Below, one piece after another: positions 23,715-34,249 of a DNA stretch of 64,000 nt (its first letter is position 1; each line of letters starts with the position of its first letter). The position numbers and the translations under genes are program-made. The DNA lies in the NCBI GenBank assembly GCA_022496185.1, contig WTXG01000068.1, forward strand, positions 105,042-169,041, read 5' to 3'. This DNA comes from Multifurca ochricompacta. Lineage: Eukaryota; Basidiomycota; Agaricomycetes; Russulales; Russulaceae. Under the pieces are notes generated by a model. The model made no database searches. It was not told the origin of the DNA and was given only the letters and a program-made list of their open reading frames with translations.

Positions 23715-24308
23715 TGTTACAAACCCCACTGCGTCGTCTCTTTCACTTTCTCTCCCATGTGACGTGCTGTTTGGCCTTGCTTGTTCTTTGTTGATCACGT
23801 TTATGACTCCCTTTGTACATATTTGTTCCTTATCTTTGACCAGGGCTGTGCTTATCTCTGACTCATATCTTACACAAGGACTCTTATGTATTTTCCCACC
23901 AGAATTGCGACTATACCAGATTCATCTATGTATATTCTCACCTGGCCCACCTTGATTCCATTCTTTGTATGGATAGATTACGACTTTGTTGATACACCGA
24001 GCATGATACTCTGATTTAGACTCTGACTCTGTTACATATATAAGACCTACGTAGATAGCCCTGTATGGCTCAGACTTGACTTCTTAATCAACTTGGTGCA
24101 TTACCTTCTGGGTGATCCCTAAGACCTGACTTCTGAATCGTCTCAGTGCTTTTGGCACTTTTCTGCTCACTGGTACTAAGGGATTAGCTCCTTGGTATTG
24201 ACTTCTCACTTGACCTCTGTGTACTTGGAAGACAGTGCACACTTGACTTCGTAGTTTTGCTATGTGACTTGTCACACGTTGTGCTGAATGCCTGCACCAG
24301 GCATTACA
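23715..24308 (+). repeat. 5' LTR of A/C (family 1)
   Basis: A 594-bp LTR with TG...CA ends (TGTTACAAAC...GCATTACA). It contains a TATATAAG box near 24040 and, about 33 nt further on, the presumed transcript start CAGACTTGACTT. It is related to the LTRs at 54918 and 61802 and is CpG-poor. Confidence 0.85.
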
Positions 24309-24329
24309 TTAAGTCAAGTCTCCCCCACC

Positions 24330-25392
24330 ATGGCTTCATCCAGTCAAAGCCAGACCTTGCACAATGAAGAACTGATTAACCGTCAAGACAAGGATAATCT
24401 TTCACAACAAGTCCTTGGCTCTGCCATCTGGAAAGATTTTGAAACTGAGTTTGGATACTACGTCTATCATGACAATCAGTATCAGCCAGTTGAATACAAC
24501 GAACAGAAATGGGTCTGGTACCATATCCATTACTCTCGAAGCCATCATTCCTGGGTTACCACAGGACCTGCCCCACCAGAGTATGGCCTAGGACCTTGGA
24601 GAGAAAACCCTCCAGCCATCGTCACAGATTCAGAACCTGAAGAATATATTGAAGAAGGCAGTGAAGATGCACAAGTCATAGCCACCAGTTTTACGGCTCC
24701 GACAGTTGCACCCAAGAGTACTATGTTCAGAATACCTGCTTTAGTCTCTCCCCAGATCACACGACAAACCTCAGACACCCCGACCATCACCTACCCAATG
24801 ATGTCGACCATTGCTGCACAATTACCTGACCCAGCTCCAGCCATCCCCGCACCAAACCTCCCCCCCCCATCAGGATGCCTTATGGGAGTCCTGCTGACCA
24901 CGTTCACTGGTGATCAATCTCAGAGCAAGAAGTTCATGCTCGAGTTCGAGACATTCAAAAATTTCAACCATGATGTCCCCCAGATAGTGAACCCCTTCCA
25001 GCGCACCAACCTTTTCCTCTCACTCATCAGAGGAGACTCTGTGGATGACTGGATGATGGAGCAGATAGAATGGCTAAATGACAGAGTCACAGCCGGAATC
25101 AGAACCACAGATGAGGATCTGTGGGATATAGTGGCGCAAAGATTTAAAGACACCTTCACGGACAGACAGGCCAAGCAGAAGGCCGCTAGAGAATTGAAAT
25201 CCCTGAAAATGGAGAGAGGGGATTTGGATGGCTATGTAGCCAAGTTCCGCAACCTGGCCAAGCGAGCAGGGTATGATGTAAATGAAGAGGCAATGCTTGA
25301 CCTCTTCTCCCAGGGACTACCCAACCCCCTGGTGAAAAACATCATTCAATTCCATCACCCTGAGTCTTGGAGCCAGTGGATGAATGTGTTGG
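24330..25392 (+). pseudogene. gag of A/C, capsid-like part, interrupted
   Basis: The ATG at 24330, 21 bp after the LTR, opens MASSSQSQTLHNEELINR and runs without a stop for about 350 codons to the insertion at 25393. It includes a Gag capsid-type region (TFTGDQSQSKKFMLEFETF, ANLFLSLIRGD-like, DLFSQGLPNPLVKNI). The remaining Gag continues at 26847. Compared with copy B, many CG dinucleotides are TG or CA. Confidence 0.8.
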
Positions 25393-25455
25393 CCCACACG
25401 CACTCTGGCAAAGGGACCTTAAGTAAGACCCTAACCCACACTCTAGAAAAGGAAT

Positions 25456-25529
25456 GGCCACGTTGGGGATTGAACCCAAGACCTCTGGACAATCCGGGTC
25501 TGGTGCTCTAACCACTGAGCTACACGGCC
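25456..25529 (-). tRNA. tRNA-like gene or tRNA-derived pseudogene, isotype not assigned
   Basis: On the minus strand the acceptor arm (GGCCGTG with CGTGGCC), D arm (GCTC AGTGGTTA GAGC) and T arm (TTGGG TTCAATC CCCAA) all pair fully, and the internal Pol III boxes (TAGCTCAGTGG and GGTTCAATCCC) are intact. The anticodon arm is two bases too long and only three inner pairs (GAC/GTC) form around a CCGGATT loop without the usual U33. It is therefore probably a tRNA-derived sequence, not a working tRNA. Confidence 0.6.
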
Positions 25530-25551
25530 TGGGTTCTACATGGAGCATAAC

Positions 25552-26794
25552 TGTTACGACCCTACTCTTTTTCCTGACCCTGCACACCATGCCTTATTCT
25601 TTGCACCATCCTTGATCTCCTCCTCCTCTGGACCACTCTTTGATGCCCTTGGCCTGTTGCCTTGGGACCTTCCTTGATGCCTGTGGCCTGTGTGCCCAGG
25701 ACCCTACCCTGATTCCTGTGACATTGTTCATAGGACTGACCTCCCATGCTGCCATTTACACCTAACCTGCTGGTAGTTAAGCTGCTACACTGTTGGATGT
25801 ACACCACCCTTCCTTGCTGCCTTGGCTTATGCCTTGGCCACTGCTCCTGACCCTGTCCCTGTGCTTGACACCCATAGGAACCCCTGACATTGTCCCTGCC
25901 AATCTGACCAGTCCAGACAACTAGACGACTTTGGCTTGTACTTGACCCTCTGCCAGTCATGTGACTCCTGGCCATGTGACCCTTGGCCATGTGATCCTTG
26001 ACCATGTGACTTTGGACCATGTGATCCCTGACCCTGATCACAGCATCTTCATCTGATCATTTACCCCTTTCTGATCACATGGCCCATCTGGCTTATCATT
26101 CGCTTCTCTGATTCCTGTGGGAGTATTCCCACATCCACCCTGACTCCTGTGGGACCTGTTATCTCCCCATTTACCCCTGACCCTGGTGGGAATCCTCCCA
26201 CACTGATATGACTCCTGTGGGGCTGTCCCACATGATTATGCTTCTGATAAGGCTTATCCTTATCATGGACTATATTTGACATCTTACCTGCTATTGGATG
26301 ATAAGGACTCTGACCCTGTTCCTGATTAGCTACAAACCAGATACCCATACAGTATATAAGACCCTGTAGACAGTTTGTACAACCCTAGATTTGACCTCTT
26401 GTGCCTTCAGCCTAGAGATCTTAGACCCCAATACATCAGAAGCCTTTTCCCCTCTTTTGCGTCCTTGAGATCCCTGCAGGGACCCCCATTGCCTCTGGCA
26501 ATGGGTGTGTACCCTTCCCTTTGAACCCCTTTGCCATCTCCTAGGGCTCCAGTGTGCTCAGTGCATTTCCGGCACAGCAACTGGGCCCTGTCTCCACTTA
26601 ACAGCCTTAGGGGATTAGCTCCCTTTGGCTGGCTCATCCCGTCTCCCTCTGTGCTTGATTATAGCACCAAACCTTAACCGATCCCAAAGCTAAACAGTGC
26701 CCAGAGTCTAGCCTTATCGTGCTAGGCTCGTGGCTGAGGTAATGGACCCGCGCCGACCCATGCACGCCGCACAGAACGCTCTGCTGAGCGTAAC
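25552..26794 (+). mobile_element. Solo LTR (1.24 kb) of another gypsy-like family
   Basis: Ends TGTTACGACC and GAGCGTAACA are flanked by ATAAC on both sides (25547-25551 and 26795-26799). Inside is a TATATAAG box near 26353, and a GGGATTAGCTCC motif near 26613 is shared with family-1 LTRs. Several CCATGTGAYC repeats occur near 25970-26030. No coding region. Confidence 0.75.
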
Positions 26795-26846
26795 AATAAC
26801 CTTATATACCAAGGTCATGTGAGAGTTGCATCGTGTGGCACTACAC

Positions 26847-28657
26847 TTGTGTCAACAGAATGCTGCCAGAAGACAGCAGCAAGATTATCTGGATTTCCAG
26901 ACACATTTTGGCATGGATACCAAGAAGGGCAAAACTCGCGACCAATGGAAAGCGGTGTTTGGAGTGAAACCTACAACCTCATGAGATCCAAATGCCATGG
27001 ACACATCAGCAGACCATACCAAAGCCCGCGCAGCACTGACTGACGATGAAAAGAGAAATCTTATGAAGGAAGGGCGCTGTTTCCACTGCCGGGCCCAAGG
27101 ACATATGTCGTGATTCTGCCCCAAGAAAACAGTCCGTGCTGCAGAAGCTACTGTGGCTACTACTACCACAACACCACCCGTGCAAAATCTACCCACACCC
27201 GCCAAAGAAAACCCAGTGACCACCTCTAAGACAAAAGAACAAAAGGAAGAGGCCATTTGGGAGCATATGATGAATGAAGACGAGGCAGTTCATGCCTTAT
27301 TGGTTGACAAGGCCTTTGGCCACAAGGATTTTTGATTGGCTTGACCCCATTGGCCTGGGCAAGAGCACTTCATGTAACTTCTGTGTATACTAGTTGTTTC
27401 AAGTCTCTAAAAATACCAGTACACTTTGAAACCAAACAGAAGATGGCCGACAGACGGATATTGATCGACTCTGGAGCAATGGACAACTTCATCAGTCAAC
27501 AACTCCAGAGAGCATTGGGATTGGGGACACAATTACTCCCCCAAGAGAAAAACATTTGGAACATAGATGGGACGGCTAACAAAGCCGGGAAGATCACGCA
27601 CTGCTGTGATCTGGAAGTACAAGTTGGAGAATGAACTAAGCAACTCCGATTCCTTATCACTGACTTAGGAGATGAAGATATGGTTTTGGGATATCCATGG
27701 CTGGCGGCATTCGAACCAAAGATCAACTGGGCTGAGGCAACTATGGACAAAGACTTTTACCCAGTCATCATTACATCCCTGGGGTACGATTATGCTGCAT
27801 GACATCCCCTCACTCACACCATTGTTATGGGATCAGCCATCACCTGGGGTGACGTGGAACCTGTAGATCAGGTATACTGTTATGTCATGAAAGCATCAGA
27901 GCTGGCTCAAGTGGAAGCACAGAAGAATCCGGAAAAGACATTTGAGGAAGTAGTCCCTGTAGAATACCACCAACACTGGAAAGTCTTCTCGGAGGAGGAA
28001 TCACAATGTTTTCCTCCCTCCCGACCTTGGGATCATGCCATTGACTTTGTCCCAGATGCTCCGCAGTCAGTTGATTGCAAGATATACCCACTGTCTCAGC
28101 TGGAAAAGGAGGCGCTTTCCACCTTCCTGGAGGAACATTTAGCAAAAGGATACATATGACCTTCTAATTCACCTTATGCCTCACCTTTCTTCTTCATTAA
28201 AAAGAAGGATGGAGAGCTACGACCAGTACAGGACTACAGACGGATCAATGAACTTATGGTGAAAAACAACTACCTGCTTCCTCTAATTTCAGAAATCATC
28301 GATAAAATGTGCGACAAGGCTTTATTCTCAAAGATGGACATCCACTGGGGTTACAACAATATCTGTATTTGAGAAGGTGACCAGCCCAAAGCCACCTTTA
28401 AGACCAATCAAGGACTTTTTGAACCCAATGTCATGTTCTTCGGCCTGACAAACTCACCAGCAACCTTCCAATCAATGATGAATCATATTTTCCGAGACCT
28501 GATCCTCACAGAAGAAGTCATTGTGTATATGGATGACATTCTAGTAGCCACAAGAAACGACATTGACCATCATTGCACCCGTGTTCATGAAGTACTGAAT
28601 ATCCTGGCAAAACATGACCTCTACCTGAAACCAGCCAAATGTTCTTTTGAACAAACC
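26847..28657 (+). pseudogene. A/C: end of gag (zinc knuckle), protease and first half of reverse transcriptase
   Basis: Gag resumes with CCRRQQQDYLD-like sequence and a CCHC knuckle (CFHCRAQGHMS, interrupted by TGA where copy B has CGA). Gag ends KDF at the TGA 27333-27335, where Pol begins one base back. Pol shows the protease signature ILIDSGAMDNF (near 27460-27490), the Pro-rich and [11 protein letters not shown] blocks, FGLTNSPATFQS and YMDDILVAT (near 28528-28555). The F element interrupts the RT at 28658. Several in-frame TGA codons make it inactive. Confidence 0.85.
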
Positions 28658-29264
28658 TGTGACGGTTTCCGATGACTTGTGACAGGTTTTGTGACAAAAT
28701 GTGACGTTTTTCGAGTCACGCACACGCGCATTCGGTTTCGAGTTATGTGACTAGGGGGCTGATAATTCTTATGATCTGATTGTTTAACTGCACACCACGC
28801 TTGTGCTACAGAGGGTGCAACCCCTCTTACTAATTCCCATCTTATTTCAGGGCCTAACCCCTGGAGCATCTGATTATCTGGATACTTACTGGAACCTTCT
28901 GATTAGCTTATATTTACTGATTGTACCTCACTCAGGATGTATTTAAGCTACTAGATTAACTGAGACAGACTTTAAGTCTGTTCTCTTGTATCTAATACAG
29001 GTGTATTTGACTTCACTAAGATCCACTTGAACTCCCTGAGTAGCAGCTTGAGGAGGCTTCTTCCCAGTAACTCTGCAGGGCTGATTGCTGCTGCTTTCGA
29101 CTTCGTTTCCTGCACGCGCCCCCTCCATAACATCATGGGCACTTGAAACTTTGAACTAGACTAGGCCTTCTCTGTTAGACCTTGAATCTTGAGTGCGCCC
29201 CGCATCTTGAGGGCCTTCAGACATCGAAAACGTGACTGGACGCAGCAGACACCTGGCTGTGACA
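28658..29264 (+). repeat. 5' LTR of F (607 bp)
   Basis: Starts TGTGACGG and ends CTGTGACA. A TATTTAAG box near 28940 is followed 33 nt later by TAAGTCTGTTCT, the likely transcript start. It differs from the 3' LTR at seven positions, all CpG transitions by my alignment. Confidence 0.9.
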
Positions 29265-29266
29265 TT

Positions 29267-29278
29267 AGAACAGACTTA
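29267..29278 (+). promoter_or_regulatory. Self-complementary primer-binding site of F
   Basis: AGAACAGACTTA, 2 nt after the LTR, is the exact reverse complement of 28973-28984 in the LTR, at the expected start of the transcript. That is the arrangement of self-priming Tf1/sushi elements. Confidence 0.65.
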
Positions 29279-29299
29279 TTGACTTTCAGAAAACAGATC

Positions 29300-30249
29300 A
29301 CTCACCGAAACGCAGGGAGACGATGATGCATCCCCTGCCCCGACAGTAGACACTACGGCCGCCACTCAATTCCCCTTTGTAATCCCTGCACGGCCTGAAG
29401 ATAATATCCCACAACATTTGAAACGATCCACATGTTGGCTTGAAGCGTGCAAACAAGACGTCCCCTTCCGAGGTTACTGGGTGCTGTATCAACGAACTAA
29501 TCTTGCTGTAGACTGGTATCGTGGAGTCTGGTACCATATCCATCCTAACAACCTAAATCAAATTGAAGCAATCAGAGTTGCACCAGAAGAAACAGGGCTG
29601 AACTTACCAGATGACCCCTTCCTCGCACCCATAATTCTCCCATCAGTGCCAACGACGACTTCCCTCTTGGGTCAGAACGTTACCAGTACTATAGCCCCCA
29701 TGGCGACGGTAACAACCAGCGTGACCACCACAACTCCAGGACACGCACGTGGGGCTTCGTTCACACAACCTAGCACAAGTGCACTCAGCCAAAACGCCAG
29801 CACAGGACTTACCTTGCCAGGACCAGGCGGACCCCTTGGAGGAAATCCAGGTGGAGGACCACCTGGAGGAGGACCACCCAGTGGAGGACCTGGAGGAGGA
29901 GGAGGACCTCAAGGCCCAATTGTACCCCTGGGACCAGGACTACACGCTCCAGGAGGATGCATTGAAGGAGTGCCCCCACTGTTCTTCGAAGGTGATCAAT
30001 CCACGGCGAAGAGGTGGTTTTCTCAGCTTGAGCTACACCTTTTCTTGAACAAACATGCTGCAACTGTCATTGACAAGCAGAGTCGAGTTGCCTACGTACT
30101 AGCATTGATGAGAGGGCCCAAGGTTGACCGATGGGTCGAAGAACAAACTGACTGGCTCGTCGACATGGCACAAAACAGAATTAGAGTTCAATGCCCTTGG
30201 AATGTTTTCTGTCAAACCTTCTTTGCCACATGGTCTGACATGGCGGCTG
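29300..30249 (+). pseudogene. F gag, first part, interrupted by copia G
   Basis: An open frame from about 29300 (no clear ATG) encodes DDDASPAPT..., then WLEACKQDVPFRGYW and a Gly/Pro-rich tract (GGPLGGNPGGGPPGGG) at about 29815-29930. A capsid-like segment follows (FFEGDQSTAKRWFSQLELHL, RGPKVDRWVEEQTDWL). It joins in frame with 36777 after removal of G and one GGCTG copy. Confidence 0.75.
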
Positions 30250-30763
30250 TGTCAAACAATCATGCTGCTGGTTATACTGACTGTGGTTAGTAGCGGTTTA
30301 GGCTAAAAGACAAGTTATACTTCAGAGGAAGAAGAACTCTATAATACTATACTACTGACCTAAAAGACAAGTTATCTACACAGAGAACGTTAGTCAAAGG
30401 AAAAAGTAGAAAGTAAAGTAAAGTCGACTTACACTTCAGAGGAAGAAGAACTCTGAAGTGTAGAGGTCAAAACAGACACCCTTATATACCCATGGGGGCC
30501 AGGGGAAATGGTCTGTGCGCACTGGGAATAAGTCCACAAGTGCCGGACAATGAACAGAGAGGGATAAAGGCCATTGGCCAAAGAGATATCACATGCTTAC
30601 TGCGCATTACTAAGTCCATCACTAATCAGCTGAGTAAGAAGGGAAAGAAGTGTAATAAGGATAACATAAAAAGTCCGATACTCCGAAATCTAATCTAATC
30701 TAATCTACAGCTGAAGCGAACCTTAGATGCCTGAAGCATCTCCAGACACGTCCTGTGTCAACA
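30250..30763 (-). repeat. 3' LTR of copia G
   Basis: Minus-strand ends TGTTGACACAGG and GTTTGACA. TATATAAG lies at 30481-30488 (minus), and an 11-bp stem-loop (30431-30441 with 30451-30461) follows it in the predicted leader. (ATCTA)n repeats occur near 30686-30708. Confidence 0.93.
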
Positions 30764-30999
30764 TCCCTCCATGGTGAAGGCATCAATCATTAAGATGGAA
30801 TGAATTAAATGAGCACACTGCTGTTCACAAACAATTGAACGAACATGTCGCCAGCCAGAGATCCAACTTCTCTAACTCTTTGTGAGCTTTGCATACGAGT
30901 TGTAGATTCGCTTATGCAAGTCTACACACCTCTTGCGTCACTCTCGAGGTCGAGAATGTGCTCATGTGGCATGGTGGGAAAGTGAGACTGGTGTACAAA

Positions 31000-32830
31000 G
31001 TCTCCAGATTCCAGCTCTTCATTCCAGCACTAGTCCAAATGCAGTTACCATGAGATCAAAAGATGATCTAGGCAGAGACTTTGTAAGGCCATCTGCCAGC
31101 ATCTCTCCAGTGGGAGTTCGCACCAAGTCTATCTGGTGTGATTCTACATACTCCCTAATGGCATGGTACTTTATCGGTATGTGCTTTGATCGCCTTCCTG
31201 TGACAGGGTTTAATGCAAGATCTACTGCACCCTTGTTGTCACAGTGCAGTTGTATGGGTGAACTAACTTGATATCCCAACTCCTGCATAACGTCCTATAC
31301 CACGCTGCCTGATTTGAAGCCTCAGCAAGGCTCATATATCGGCTTCTGTGGTGGACTGTGCTACTGTCTTTGTTTCCTGGAGCACCAACTAATGGCTCCT
31401 TTCGCAAGGAAAAAGACGTAGCCTGAGGTGGAGTGGCGGTCCTCTTGATCTCCCCATGAGGAATCCGCAAAGCCATGAAGGCCAACTTCACCATTCCCTC
31501 CAGAATAGCGCAACTTGTAGTCTTTTGTAGTATTTAATAAGCTAAGACATACTTTGCTAGTCGCATGTGCTGCTGGGAAGGGTTGGAAGCAAATTGGCTA
31601 AGGCGTGCAACAGCGAAACTAATGTCAGGTCTGCTTCCAATCTGCACCCAAAGCAGAGACCCCATTAACTGCTGATACCTCTTAATATCAGAGGTAGATG
31701 CTTGATCTTCAAACTTGACCAAATGAACATCCACGCCAGAGGGTAGAGGAGTATATACTGGGTTGGAATCCCCCATTCCAAACCTCTCAACTATGGAGGA
31801 TACATAGGCTGTCTGGTGATATCCAGTGTCTTGTTAGGACGATCCCTGGTGATGTTAACTCCAAGGTAGGACTGGATTTCGCCAAGATCGGTCATCTCAT
31901 ATCGGCTAGATAGAGAGTCCTTCAGCCATTGAATCTTCTTAGTGGAGGACCCAAGTATAGTGATGTCATCAACATATAGAATGACGAAAAGTGAACCATC
32001 CCCCTCTTGGTGATGATACACATATACTCCTGCATCAGAGTACGTCCGAGTAAAGCTCAGTTCATTGAGAACTGCATGGAATTGTAAGTTCCATGCCCGG
32101 GAAGCTTGTTTGAGGCCATACAGAGCTTCTGTAGCCTACAAACTTTGGACTCTTGTCCAGCAACGACGAAACCAATAGGTTGCTCCATATAAATCTCCTC
32201 ATCCAGATCGCCATGTAGGAATGCCGATTTGACATCCATCTGATGGATTTCCCAATCCTCAAGCGTGGCCAACGCTAATAATAGTCTAAGAGACTCAAAT
32301 CTGGCGACTGGGGAGAAGGTTTCATCAAGTCCACCCCCTCTATTTGGGTGAACCCTTTTGCTACAAGCCTAGCACGAAAGCGTCCATCTGCTTTCAATTT
32401 AAAGACCCACTTTGACTTTACAGCCTTTCTACCTTAGGAAGGTCTTCAAGGCGCCACACTTTAAGTTTTTCTAAGGCATCAATTTCATATTGACATGCCT
32501 CAAGCCAATCACTGGCATTATCAGACTCCATTGCTTCTTTAAAAGTAAGAGGATCCCTATAAGGCGATCCTGCAGCATTGAGTAGATCCATCTGTCCAAA
32601 TCTGGAAGAACCCTGCACAAACTCTGCATTATCCTCATTGTAGAAGCGAGGATTCAGACGACGATTGCGATTGGGACGTGCAGTATCCAAGTCTAAGTCT
32701 TCTTGGATTGCCCTATCTCGTCGTTCAGAGCGTGGACTTGTCCTCTCAAAATTAGGTTGAGGGATTTTGTCTGCAATTCTTTTTGATCTTCTGATTGCAC
32801 GGGTTCTTTTGGGAGGGGAGGATGGTTCCA
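31000..32830 (-). pseudogene. G: reverse transcriptase and RNase H region
   Basis: Minus-strand pieces in order: RTRAIRRSKRIADKIP linker, DPLTFKEAMES and WLEACQYEIDALEK (RT start), IHQMDVKSAFLHGDLDEEIY with the catalytic Asp, YVDDITILGSS (near 31957-31990), DLGEIQSYLGVNI, VYTPLPSGVD, and RNase H blocks QLHCDNKGAVDLA and HIPIKYHAIREYV with ADGLTK at the end (near 31070). Frame breaks occur near 32427, where one base appears missing in the GG-TAGAAAGG run, and at joins between 32060, 31790 and 31535. One of the 31.3-31.5 kb gaps lies in the connection region. Confidence 0.8.
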
Positions 32831-33871
32831 TGATTTGAGATGGAGGGTCTGATATATAGTCTGAGGGTGTGTGGTGTCTACATTACGTGTGGGTGTGGTA
32901 GGCTGTGGTGCTAATTGAGGAGGTACATTGTCCTCCTGTTCCTCTTCCAGGTCTTCCTCATGTTGAGGAGCCTCAGGAACATGCGTAGCTGTTGCTGGTG
33001 GTGGCTGGACAGTGCCACCAGGTAAAGAAAATGAGCCACCTTCAGTAGGTTGCTCTATGGATTTATCTGCTCTGTTGTCCTTATCAGAGCGGGATGGGAA
33101 GGATCTCTCATCAAATGTAACATCTCGTGAAAAGACGAGAGACCGGGTACGACTATCCCAAAGTGTATAGCCCTTAGAAGTGGGCTCATACCCGACAAAG
33201 ACGGCTTCCCTGGCTTTGGGATCTAATTTACGCCGCTTGCCCTCTGGAACATGATAATAGGCTTTGCATCCAAAGACCTTAAAATACGAGACATCTGGTT
33301 TGTTCCCAACCAGAAGCTCAAGCGGAGTTTTCCACTTATTAGAATGAATGGGAGTTCTGTTATAAATATGACATGCTGTCTTGACAGCACACTCCCAAAA
33401 ACTGAGAGATAGGCCAGCATCGTGCAGCATGCTAGTGCCTTTTTCCATAATGGTTCTATTAAATCTCTCGGCCCTTCCGTTCTGTTGTGGGCTATACGGC
33501 ATCGTAAGTTTATGCTCTATGCCATAATCTTCAAGCGTTGCTTTCAGCGCCTTGTTCACATACTCGCCACCACGATCTGTATGAAGACACTTGATTTTAT
33601 GATTGAATTTATTTTCAAGTAGTGTCTTCAGTTTATTAAAAACTGGTGTGAACAGATCTTTAGACTTCATTGGAACGATTAAAGCATATCTGCTAAAGTC
33701 GTCCAAGAAGGTGGCAAAGTATAGATTCCCTTGTATTGAACTGCACTGCAAGGGACCTACGAGATCACTATGAAGGATCTCAAGGGGGGCTGATGCGCGC
33801 TTTGAAGATGGGGGAAATGGAAGACGATGGGACTTGCCCATTTCACAGCCATAACATGGCTTGTCTTCCAC
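32693..33871 (-). CDS. G: integrase (copia type) and linker
   Basis: A 392-codon open frame carries a zinc-binding remnant (CYGCEMGKSHRLPF), then the DDE core: HSDLVGPLQ, HTDRGGEYVN and SPQQNGRAERFNRTIME, followed by the copia GKxxLxxL-type region (FKVFGCKAYYHVPEG, REAVFVGYEPTSKGY) and an acidic, Pro-rich linker toward the RT. The frame is lost near 32880, probably by one missing base, before the RT part. Confidence 0.85.
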   Translation of the reverse strand: MEDKPCYGCEMGKSHRLPFPPSSKRASAPLEILHSDLVGPLQCSSIQGNLYFATFLDDFSRYALIVPMKSKDLFTPVFNKLKTLLENKFNHKIKCLHTDRGGEYVNKALKATLEDYGIEHKLTMPYSPQQNGRAERFNRTIMEKGTSMLHDAGLSLSFWECAVKTACHIYNRTPIHSNKWKTPLELLVGNKPDVSYFKVFGCKAYYHVPEGKRRKLDPKAREAVFVGYEPTSKGYTLWDSRTRSLVFSRDVTFDERSFPSRSDKDNRADKSIEQPTEGGSFSLPGGTVQPPPATATHVPEAPQHEEDLEEEQEDNVPPQLAPQPTTPTRNVDTTHPQTIYQTLHLKSWNHPPLPKEPVQSEDQKELQTKSLNLILRGQVHALNDEIGQSKKT

Positions 33872-34249
33872 TTGGCTATTATTATATTGAGGCCTTTACC
33901 GCCTCAGGAGCATATCTTTTCAGGGCTTCTTTAGACATATGGCCCATTCTTTGATGCCAGATTTCTAGTGAGGCAGATGCAGTTGTATGGATACTATTAG
34001 GACGTGTTTGCCTAGTACCCAATACAATTTGCCAAACTTCCATGCTTCCGCTATAATGTTATCGCCATATTTTATTGTTGCCTTCTTATTATCAAAGAAC
34101 ACAGTTGCCCCTTTTTCTACTAGGGCACTGGCGGAGAGTATTTTATGTCCTCCAGGCAAGTGAGCACATTGCTCAGTTCCAGGTCAAAACCTTGATCAGT
34201 CCTGATGACCACGGTCCAACTCCATTTGTTTTGACTATAGAGTTGTCAC

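Larger units (their letters stand above)
25393..26846 (-). mobile_element. Small LTR-like element carrying a tRNA-like gene, itself interrupted
   Basis: TGTTGGCCCACAC at the left and GTGTCAACA at the right are the ends; GAATG is duplicated on both sides (25388-25392 and 26847-26851). Removing the nested LTR (25552-26794 plus one ATAAC copy) leaves only about 206 bp, of which 74 bp is a tRNA-like gene on the minus strand. TG...CA ends with a 5-bp duplication fit a solo LTR of a very small retrotransposon (TRIM/SMART-like). Orientation is given by the tRNA. The tRNA content is unusual. Confidence 0.65.

Noticed and set aside
25456..25529. Functional tRNA with a specific anticodon
   Set aside because: The anticodon arm does not form a 5-bp stem with a 7-nt loop containing U33, so an isotype would be a guess.
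28943..29128. 61-codon minus ORF, identical to one at 50221-50406
   Set aside because: Antisense within the F LTRs; identity only reflects the LTR pair.
30492..30698. 68-codon ORF starting MGARGNGLCALGISP, repeated exactly at 36500-36706
   Set aside because: It lies wholly inside the copia LTR, and the second copy is simply the other LTR. A slightly changed version is in the solo LTR at 49719-49925. No sign of coding constraint.
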